Below the pieces are notes generated by a model. The model did no database searches. It worked only from the letters and a program-made list of their open reading frames with translations, and was not told where the DNA came from. Positions 1-6,130 of a stretch of 6,130 nt of DNA are shown piece after piece; the first letter of the stretch is position 1, and each line of letters begins with the position of its first letter. Source of the stretch: Rhodospirillaceae bacterium TMED167. Lineage in GTDB: Bacteria > Pseudomonadota > Alphaproteobacteria > Rhodospirillales_A > UBA2165. Where the stretch lies: positions 8,726-14,855 of the forward strand of contig NHHQ01000097.1 in NCBI GenBank assembly GCA_002170915.1, given 5' to 3'. A program made the position numbers and the translations under genes.

Positions 1-767
1 CTACCGGCCAGAAAGCCTTTGCCGAATACGCCGCCAGAGCCGAGCGCGATTTTGGACTGCATTACGTGGTAACCGGATCCAAGAGGATCCTGCTCGGGTC
101 GCAAATACGTAAGGAGCCGAGCCTTTTGATAATCCAGCAGCACAAAGTGCCAGACCGGCACGATGGCTCCAATGGCCGCAATCCCGGCCATCACAAAGAC
201 CCACAGCCGAACACCGGCCAAGAAGAAAACCGCCACCCCGCTAGACGCCAGCAGAAGGGCGGTCCCCAAGTCAGGCTGACGAATGATCATGGCCATGGGC
301 GCAGCTACTAATATGAGGGGGACAATCAGATAGGTTAGCCGCTCCACATCCTCCATCCGACTGGCATAAAAATACCGCGCGAGTGCGAGGATGACGGCGA
401 CCTTCATTACCTCAGAAGGCTGCAGAGACATGAAACCCAAATCAATCCATCGCTGAGCGCCCATACCGACGCTGCCAAAAAGTTCGACAAAAACTAGTAA
501 GCCAAAGTTCGCCACATAAAAAATATAAGCGTACCGAAGCCAGAAATGGATGTTGCTAACGGCAACGATAATCATGAGAACCAGTCCGGCACCAAATCGC
601 ATCATCTGACGGGTCGCCCAGGGTGCAATATCGCCGTTCGCAGCAGAGTAGAGCATCCCAAATCCAACAGAGGTCGTCAGGGCAATGAGCAAGACCAATC
701 CCCAGTTGACCTGCCAGAGTTTCTGACCGAGGCTTAAGTCATGCTGCCGGCCAGGCATAAGCGCCAT
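1..767 (-). CDS. rodA: RodA, SEDS-family peptidoglycan glycosyltransferase (partial, C-terminus outside window)
   Basis: RodA is an inner-membrane polymerase that joins lipid II into glycan strands for side-wall growth, working with PBP2. I translated 255 uninterrupted codons from the ATG at 767; the frame is still open at position 1, so roughly 115-125 residues of a usual length near 370-380 are missing. Family marks seen: AQRWIDLG (residues 104-111), QPSE (116-119), RQPDLGTA (163-170), and [10 protein letters not shown] followed by GKGFLAG (237-255). Hydrophobic segments lie near residues 20-39, 58-74, 80-97, 120-134, 145-162, 170-184 and 188-211. The catalytic aspartate known from RodA studies lies in a periplasmic loop expected just past the cut, so it cannot be checked. 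The start is well supported: a strong Shine-Dalgarno (AGAGGAGGG) ends 7 bases upstream, inside the end of mrdA, and a second ATG three codons later is too far from it. The mrdA stop is only 3 bases upstream, implying co-transcription and coupling. Confidence 0.96.
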   Translation of the reverse strand, partial: MALMPGRQHDLSLGQKLWQVNWGLVLLIALTTSVGFGMLYSAANGDIAPWATRQMMRFGAGLVLMIIVAVSNIHFWLRYAYIFYVANFGLLVFVELFGSVGMGAQRWIDLGFMSLQPSEVMKVAVILALARYFYASRMEDVERLTYLIVPLILVAAPMAMIIRQPDLGTALLLASSGVAVFFLAGVRLWVFVMAGIAAIGAIVPVWHFVLLDYQKARLLTYLRPEQDPLGSGYHVMQSKIALGSGGVFGKGFLAG

Positions 768-770
768 ACG

Positions 771-2669
771 TCAGCCCTCCTCTAGCCCGGACTGTTTTTT
801 GCGATTCAGGCGGGCCTGACTGTCTCCCGTTTTACCGGACGGATCCCGGCGTTGCACCTCTAGTAAAATGTCCCGGGCAATCGGCGCTGCACTGGAAGAT
901 CCACTTCCCCCATGTTCAACGACGACGGAAACGGCATAGCGCGGGGTCGCCACGGGCGCATAACCGACAAATACAGCATGATCTCTCTCATGCCACTCCA
1001 GGTCCTTGTTTTTAAGTACACCCGTTTCCCGCTCAGCCTTCGAAATTCGCCGGACCTGAACAGTCCCCGTCTTTCCACCCATAGCCTGCTGCCCGTTCTT
1101 TATACGCGCCTTGAATGCCGTTCCTATTGGCGAATTTGTGACCGCAGTCATGGCCCGTTCTACCAACTCCAGGTGCGTCGGATGAATACCTATTTTTTCA
1201 AAATTGTCGGTTACAGGCATTTGAGGCTCATCTTCGGACTGGGAAATAATTTGTCGGGTCAGGGACGGCACGACCGCCCTCCCTCCGTTCACAAGCCGGG
1301 AAATCATCACCGCGAGTTGGAGCGGTGTCGTCAAGATGAATCCCTGGCCGATACCAGCAAGCACGGTTTCTCCCTGCTGCCACGAGGTGCCTTTGGCTTG
1401 TCTCTTCCAGGCACGTGTGGGGATTAAGCCGCGTTTCTCTCCAGGTAAACCAACGCCCAAAACCTGCCCCATGCCAAACCGGCGCGCCATCGATGCGATC
1501 CGGTCGATGCCAGTTTTCCGGGCAATCTCGTAGAAATAAACATCACAAGACTGAGCAATAGCGCTCACCATATCCATGGTGCCGTGTCCGTTCTTCTTCC
1601 AGCAATGAAAGGTCGCGTTGCCGAGTTCTATCCCCCCGTTGCAGAAAAATCTTGTGCGAGGGGATACCACCCCCTTCTCCAGAGCAGCCAAGGCAACAAT
1701 CATTTTAAACGTCGATCCCGGCGCATATTGTCCCGCAATCGCCTTATTATTAAGTGGCGTCCGGGGGTTGCTGATGAGTTTTTTCCACTCGGCTCGGGAC
1801 AATCCCCGATTGAACGCGTTTGGATCAAAGCTGGGTGTCGAGACCAAGGATAAGACCTCTCCCGTGTGAACATCTATAACAACTGCGGACGCCGACTCGC
1901 CTCCCAGCCGGCGTGAAACAAAGTTCTGTAGCTCTCGGTCGATCGTAAGCCAGGCTTCACTTCCAGATCGTCCTTCCGCCCGCTCCAACTCCCTAATCTC
2001 TCGCCCAACCGCGTTCACTTCGACCTGGCTTGTCCCCCCTTTGCCCCGAAGGGCGAGATCGTGGACTTTTTCCATACCGGCTTTCCCGATGCGAAATCCC
2101 GGCAATTCAAGCAACGGGTCACCCGTAAAATCTTTTTCCGCAACACCCGAAACATATCCGATAACGGCTGCTGCGGCCTCGCCATCGGGGTAAAACCGGC
2201 TTTCACCGATATCAATGACCAGCCCAGGCAGTTCCGGGGAATTCGCCTCAATGCGGGCCACCTGAGGCCATGTCAGATTTTCCCGAATGACAATGGGCAG
2301 AAAACGGCGGCGCCGTTTGATCTCCCGTTTAATCCGTTTTCTCTCACCTTCACTTATGGGAACGATGGACGACAGAGCGGTGAAGGTTCTCTGCAGGTCT
2401 GGTACATTCTCAGGCACTAACAAAATTCGGTAGTTCTGCTGATTGACCGCCAAGGGGCGGCCAAACCGATCTACAATCCGGCCCCTCGGCGGCGCGAGCA
2501 GCTTTAGACTGATACGGTTTTCATCGGAAAGTGTTTTGTAGCGATCTCCCTCAATGACCTGAAGGTAGTACATGCGCCCGATCAATCCAGACATCAGCAC
2601 AAACTTACCGCTGAACAAAAAGACGGCACGTCTGCTGAATGTCCGATAACGATCATTATCACGATACAT
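771..2669 (-). CDS. mrdA: Penicillin-binding protein 2 (PBP2), elongasome transpeptidase
   Basis: PBP2 is an inner-membrane-anchored class B penicillin-binding protein that cross-links peptidoglycan made by RodA during elongation; it is a beta-lactam target. The product is 632 residues, normal for the family. It has a short cytoplasmic head, a membrane anchor near residues 13-30, a dimerisation/pedestal region opening with APPRGRIVDRFGRPLAVN (59-76), and a transpeptidase domain with all three motifs: STFK (319-322, catalytic Ser319), SCD (374-376; PBP2 proteins often have SxD rather than SxN) and KTG (533-535). Cys343, Cys356, His362 and Cys375 surround the SxD motif and may bind a metal. The open frame extends upstream to 2771, but that stretch lies inside mreD and adds unlike-PBP2 sequence; the ATG at 2669, beginning MYRDNDRYRTFSRRA, gives the usual N-terminus. 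It overlaps the mreD stop by 11 bases, with only a weak GGGA upstream, so coupling to mreD translation is likely. Confidence 0.97.
   Translation of the reverse strand: MYRDNDRYRTFSRRAVFLFSGKFVLMSGLIGRMYYLQVIEGDRYKTLSDENRISLKLLAPPRGRIVDRFGRPLAVNQQNYRILLVPENVPDLQRTFTALSSIVPISEGERKRIKREIKRRRRFLPIVIRENLTWPQVARIEANSPELPGLVIDIGESRFYPDGEAAAAVIGYVSGVAEKDFTGDPLLELPGFRIGKAGMEKVHDLALRGKGGTSQVEVNAVGREIRELERAEGRSGSEAWLTIDRELQNFVSRRLGGESASAVVIDVHTGEVLSLVSTPSFDPNAFNRGLSRAEWKKLISNPRTPLNNKAIAGQYAPGSTFKMIVALAALEKGVVSPRTRFFCNGGIELGNATFHCWKKNGHGTMDMVSAIAQSCDVYFYEIARKTGIDRIASMARRFGMGQVLGVGLPGEKRGLIPTRAWKRQAKGTSWQQGETVLAGIGQGFILTTPLQLAVMISRLVNGGRAVVPSLTRQIISQSEDEPQMPVTDNFEKIGIHPTHLELVERAMTAVTNSPIGTAFKARIKNGQQAMGGKTGTVQVRRISKAERETGVLKNKDLEWHERDHAVFVGYAPVATPRYAVSVVVEHGGSGSSSAAPIARDILLEVQRRDPSGKTGDSQARLNRKKQSGLEEG
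775..783 (-). promoter_or_regulatory. Strong Shine-Dalgarno for rodA inside mrdA 3' end
   Basis: The minus strand reads AGAGGAGGG here, 7 bases before the rodA ATG at 767. It overlaps the last codons of mrdA (Glu-Glu-Gly) and decides the rodA start over the ATG at 758. It is the clearest ribosome binding site in the window. Confidence 0.8.
2645..2660 (-). promoter_or_regulatory. Possible small mRNA hairpin at the mreD stop / start of mrdA
   Basis: On the mRNA strand, GAUAAU and GUUAUC flank a GAUC tetraloop, giving a six-pair stem with one U-G wobble. It covers codons 4-9 of mrdA and begins in the mreD stop codon. It is AU-rich, so probably weak, and the same bases encode DNDRY, which is a normal PBP2 N-terminus. 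A regulatory role is inference only. Confidence 0.25.
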
Positions 2670-3186
2670 TTTGTTGCTGTCCCAACAAGGCTTGTTGCCA
2701 CCGTAGGAATACCCAAGCCACAAAGGGAAAAATACCCATCGATAAAAGAAATTGGAAAAAGACAGTTTCAAAGTTCAGCAGGGAGAGATGCCAAAGGGAG
2801 GCCAAAACCCAACTCTCGACAGCGGCACAAAATGCCATAATACCAAAGCCTAACCAATAAAGTAGGAAAGACCGCCCGGCAAAGAACCGCCGTTGGGAGA
2901 GAACCACCCCATAAACCGTTAGAAAAACCAGAATATAAAGCCCGAGGGGCACACCGGATAGCAAGTCCTGGAGGATGCCAAGCACAAATACCGACCATGG
3001 CGGAATGAGATTTGGCTGGTAAACCGCCCAATGGTAAACCGCCATCAAGGCCAATACTGGGGCAATTTCCGCGTATCCCGGTATGCGCATGGGAACCACG
3101 CTCAGGATGACGAGAAATAGGGTCAAGCCGAAGGGGGTGACACTTCGGGCCGCCTTGTCGAGACGTTGCCAAAAAACCGCACTCAT
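2659..3186 (-). CDS. mreD: MreD, rod shape-determining integral membrane protein
   Basis: MreD is a small polytopic inner-membrane protein that binds MreC and helps join the MreB filament to the RodA-PBP2 synthase. The product is 175 residues, close to the usual 160-180, and very hydrophobic, with membrane segments near residues 17-34, 41-56, 62-93, 106-130 and 142-162. The conserved family stretch GILQDLLSGVPLG is at 70-82. A WQRLDKAARSV head (6-16) fits a cytoplasmic N-terminus. The start codon overlaps the mreC stop as ATGA, and no good Shine-Dalgarno precedes it, so it is probably translated by ribosomes finishing mreC. The stop overlaps the start of mrdA. MreD sequences diverge strongly, so the identification leans on position between mreC and mrdA, the hydrophobic profile and the QDLLSG motif. 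Confidence 0.95.
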   Translation of the reverse strand: MSAVFWQRLDKAARSVTPFGLTLFLVILSVVPMRIPGYAEIAPVLALMAVYHWAVYQPNLIPPWSVFVLGILQDLLSGVPLGLYILVFLTVYGVVLSQRRFFAGRSFLLYWLGFGIMAFCAAVESWVLASLWHLSLLNFETVFFQFLLSMGIFPFVAWVFLRWQQALLGQQQNVS

Positions 3187-4109
3187 CTGCGTTTTTCGGC
3201 TTTCTCCGCGGCACTCGGTGCCACTGCCGAGGTATTAACAAACCCGCTCAGGCCAAAATCCGCGACGCGAACAAATTCCATCTTATGATAATTGGCGAAC
3301 AGTTTGACTTCTACACCACCATCACTCACCGACGCTACGACACCCACGGGCAGGCCCGGAGGAAACACGCCCCCATGCCCTGACGTCACCACGCGTTCGC
3401 TTAGCGCAACGCGCGCGTTGGGGGGTAGGTGGATGAGCTTTGGCCGGTTGGTATTGCTGCCAGCCATAATGCCCCGTATTCGGGTAGATTCGATGATAAT
3501 CGGCACGCGGGAATTGATATCATTAGCCAGCAGAACTCGGGCCGAGTGTTTGGCAACAACAGAGACACGCCCGACAAATCCTTGGTCATTGACCACCGCC
3601 TGTCCCTTTTTGACGTTATCGCCCGCCCCAGCATTAATCACGAAGGAGTTTGTGAATGCACCTCGCGTACCTGCAACCACCCGCGCCGTGATATACCGCG
3701 GCTTTCGATCATCAACCGATGACAACAACGCGTGAAGAGCAGCGTTTTCCGCTTGAAGCTTTCGGGCCACCAGAAGCCATTGTTTCAGGTTGGCATTCTC
3801 CTGTACGAGTCGAACATTCTCTTCGCGGATCATGGATAGCCCCTGAACGGTTCCAATGGCTTCCGAAACGGTCGCCACAGGTTGGGACAAGGCTGTTAGG
3901 ATTGGCGCAACGGCATTGGTGGCCTCGGCCCTCATGCGATCGATCAGAAGGGCATCTATTTTGCCCACAAGCATTAGTCCAAAGGCAGCAGCAATCAGAC
4001 CCAGATACATAAATCTCTGCACCAGGCTCCGGAGCGGTGCGGCTAATCTTAATAAGGCACTTGGACGTTGTTCCATCAGATTTTTCCGTTCTTCCCACAC
4101 CCTCACCAT
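3183..4109 (-). CDS. mreC: MreC, rod shape-determining periplasmic scaffold protein
   Basis: MreC is a bitopic inner-membrane protein whose periplasmic part self-assembles and activates PBP2/RodA. The 308-residue product has a short basic cytoplasmic head, one membrane segment near residues 34-49, a coiled coil near 90-130 (heptad-like run IREENVRLVQENANLKQWL at 94-112), then the two beta-barrel domains with the typical DQGFVGRV (175-182) and TSGHGGVFPPGLPVG (242-256). The C-terminal tail is Ala/Lys/Glu-rich (295-308). The start is uncertain: the outermost ATG at 4109 is given, but no Shine-Dalgarno precedes it. The in-frame ATG at 4076 (beginning MEQRPSALLRLAAPLRSLV, 297 residues) has a weak CGGA eight bases upstream and gives an N-terminus closer to what I recall for alphaproteobacterial MreC. 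The gene sits 77 bases after mreB and overlaps mreD by 4 bases. Confidence 0.96.
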   Translation of the reverse strand: MVRVWEERKNLMEQRPSALLRLAAPLRSLVQRFMYLGLIAAAFGLMLVGKIDALLIDRMRAEATNAVAPILTALSQPVATVSEAIGTVQGLSMIREENVRLVQENANLKQWLLVARKLQAENAALHALLSSVDDRKPRYITARVVAGTRGAFTNSFVINAGAGDNVKKGQAVVNDQGFVGRVSVVAKHSARVLLANDINSRVPIIIESTRIRGIMAGSNTNRPKLIHLPPNARVALSERVVTSGHGGVFPPGLPVGVVASVSDGGVEVKLFANYHKMEFVRVADFGLSGFVNTSAVAPSAAEKAEKRR

Positions 4110-4186
4110 ATGGGATTTTCGGCGGATACTCGGCGGATTCTTGGCTGCTCAATCCCAACCGACTTTTTTATTTCTCTCGAAAGGGA
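4110..4186 (-). promoter_or_regulatory. mreB-mreC spacer with competing complementary hexamers and an 11-base tandem repeat
   Basis: This 77-base spacer is the only sizeable gap inside the mre-mrd cluster. In mRNA sense it holds AATCCC at 4188-4183 (beginning within the mreB stop codon), GGGATT at 4156-4151 and AATCCC again at 4117-4112, just before the outer mreC ATG. The middle copy can pair with either flank but not both. A TCGGCGGAT direct repeat (+ strand 4119-4127 and 4130-4138) lies between. No good -35/-10 pair and no stem followed by a U-run in the mRNA sense were seen, so it reads as a transcribed leader or processing region rather than a clear terminator or promoter. Function is inference. 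Confidence 0.35.
4119..4138 (+). repeat. Two tandem copies of TCGGCGGAT, 11-base period
   Basis: TCGGCGGAT occurs at 4119-4127 and again at 4130-4138, separated by two bases, so the period is about one helical turn. It lies immediately upstream of mreC in the mreB-mreC spacer. It could be a protein site or a chance duplication; the sequence alone does not decide. Confidence 0.5.
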
Positions 4187-5307
<1,121 letters not shown>

Positions 5308-5309
<2 letters not shown>

Positions 5310-5427
5310 GTGTTATCTATCCACACACGTTGCTACCATTGTGCGCGTGGACCATCTCTAACCACAAGTCGTTGGATCCCACCTGTCAAGTGTTACAGCA
5401 AATCCACAACCTGAGTAAGTGTTATCT
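5308..5427 (+). repeat. Three dispersed direct copies of AAGTGTTA(T/C) upstream of mreB
   Basis: AAGTGTTATCTA lies at 5308-5319, AAGTGTTAC at 5388-5396 and AAGTGTTATCT at 5417-5427, all in the same orientation. The two leuA-proximal copies also share the flank ACCTG a few bases to their left (5381-5385 and 5409-5414 region), so they look like an imperfect 29-base tandem duplication. The mreB-proximal copy shares ten consecutive bases, AAGTGTTATC, with the leuA-proximal one. A binding site for a regulator is plausible but unproven. Confidence 0.5.
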
Positions 5428-5446
5428 CATTGAGGGGGCTAGAATA

Positions 5447-6130
5447 TCAAGCGGAAAGCGCGGCGGGGGCGGTTTTTTCCCTCTTAATCAATAGTTTATT
5501 GAGCGCATTTATGTAGGCGCGGGCCGATGCCACCATGGTGTCTGTATCCGCGCCCTGACCGTTAACGGTTTTACCATTCTCTTCCAGCCGGACCGTTACT
5601 TCTGCCTGGGCATCGGTTCCATGGGTGACAGCGTGTACCTGATACAGCTGCAAATGCGGGCGTTGTGAGGTCAGATCCTTGATGGCCTGAAATATAGCGT
5701 CTACGGGACCGTCACCTGTGGTGTCCGCCCGGACTTCATCTCCGTCAATACTCAAGGATAATGTCGCTCGGGGCGGTTGGTGTTCGGTTCCGCACAATAC
5801 TTCCAGCGACACGAGCTGGATCGTATCATTACTGCGAACAACCGCATCGTCCACCAACGCAACGATGTCTTCGTCGAAGACATCCTTTTTGAGATCCGCC
5901 AAATTCTTGAAACGCTTAAAGGCATCTTGGATCGCGTTATCACCCAGATCGTAGCCCAACTCTGTCAGCTTCTGGCGGAATGCGTGACGCCCGGAGTGCT
6001 TACCCATCACCAGTTTACTCTCGGTAAGGCCGACACTCTCTGGTGTCATGATCTCATAGGTTTGCGCATTCTTCAGCATGCCATCCTGATGAATACCAGA
6101 CTCGTGCGCAAAGGCGTTGGCCCCAACAAT
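5447..6130 (-). CDS. leuA: 2-isopropylmalate synthase, C-terminal part (partial, N-terminus outside window)
   Basis: LeuA condenses acetyl-CoA with 2-oxoisovalerate to 2-isopropylmalate, the first committed step of leucine biosynthesis in the cytosol. The window holds 227 codons plus stop; the frame is open through 6130, so about 290 N-terminal residues, including the TIM-barrel active site and its metal ligands, are missing. The visible start GANAFAHESGIHQDGMLKN (residues 3-21) and GKHSGRHAF (about 41-49) are conserved linker/subdomain motifs of the family. From about residue 90 onward comes the leucine-binding regulatory domain, with GDGPVDAIFQAIKDL and the closing GADTDTMVASARAYINALN. The motifs suggest feedback inhibition by leucine, as in the family. 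There is an internal ATG at 6079, but it is not the gene start. The product ends in APAALSA. The gene reads toward mreB, 219 bases away; this neighbourhood is known to me in alphaproteobacteria. Confidence 0.97.
   Translation of the reverse strand: MVGANAFAHESGIHQDGMLKNAQTYEIMTPESVGLTESKLVMGKHSGRHAFRQKLTELGYDLGDNAIQDAFKRFKNLADLKKDVFDEDIVALVDDAVVRSNDTIQLVSLEVLCGTEHQPPRATLSLSIDGDEVRADTTGDGPVDAIFQAIKDLTSQRPHLQLYQVHAVTHGTDAQAEVTVRLEENGKTVNGQGADTDTMVASARAYINALNKLLIKREKTAPAALSA

Noticed and set aside
1..204. A 67-codon minus-strand frame at the window edge
   Set aside because: It is an alternative frame of rodA; the rodA frame runs unbroken from 767 to 1 with clear RodA motifs.
912..1427. A 171-codon plus-strand frame opposite mrdA
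   Set aside because: It is antisense to the conserved transpeptidase domain, has no recognisable domain, and is a by-product of the coding strand's base composition.
2670..2771. Upstream extension of the mrdA reading frame by 34 codons
   Set aside because: It lies inside mreD in another frame, reads unlike any PBP2 N-terminus, and the ATG at 2669 gives the family-typical beginning.
4140..4176. T-run GACTTTTTTATTT as a plus-strand intrinsic terminator
   Set aside because: No adjacent GC-rich stem precedes the T-run on the plus strand, and there is no plus-strand gene to terminate.
5384..5389. Perfect TTGACA as a firm mreB promoter
   Set aside because: No acceptable -10 hexamer lies 16-18 bases downstream on the minus strand (the bases there read close to TGTGGT), so it is mentioned only as a possible -35.

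Overview
The window looks like a piece of an alphaproteobacterial chromosome of moderate GC content, probably related to Rhodospirillales. This rests on protein sequence resemblance, recognised by eye, and on the gene order leuA - mreB - mreC - mreD - mrdA - rodA, which I know from alphaproteobacteria. No database search was run. All six genes lie on the minus strand, so transcription runs from the high-coordinate end toward position 1. Nothing mobile, no RNA gene and no CRISPR array was seen.

Layout in the direction of transcription. The window opens inside leuA (2-isopropylmalate synthase), of which only the C-terminal 227 residues are present, ending at 5447. A 219-base gap (5228-5446) follows; it carries three direct copies of AAGTGTTA on the + strand and is the only evident place for an mre promoter. 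Then come mreB (4187-5227), a 77-base spacer with repeats of both orientations (4110-4186), mreC (3183-4109), mreD (2659-3186), mrdA encoding PBP2 (771-2669) and the first 255 codons of rodA (767 down to 1, running off the window). The mreC/mreD overlap is 4 bases (ATGA), the mreD/mrdA overlap is 11 bases, and the mrdA/rodA gap is 3 bases, so the distal four genes look like one translationally coupled unit.

Together mreB to rodA encode the core of the elongasome (Rod complex). MreB filaments under the inner membrane orient the complex. MreC and MreD link the filament to the periplasmic machinery. RodA polymerises glycan strands from lipid II, and PBP2 cross-links them by transpeptidation. LeuA belongs to leucine biosynthesis and is a neighbour with no known mechanistic link. 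The window is largely conserved core genome and I see no evidence of an unknown system. The points worth a second look are the repeated element ahead of mreB, the competing complementary hexamers in the mreB-mreC spacer, and a Cys3His arrangement in PBP2 at the place where other PBP2 proteins bind a metal.
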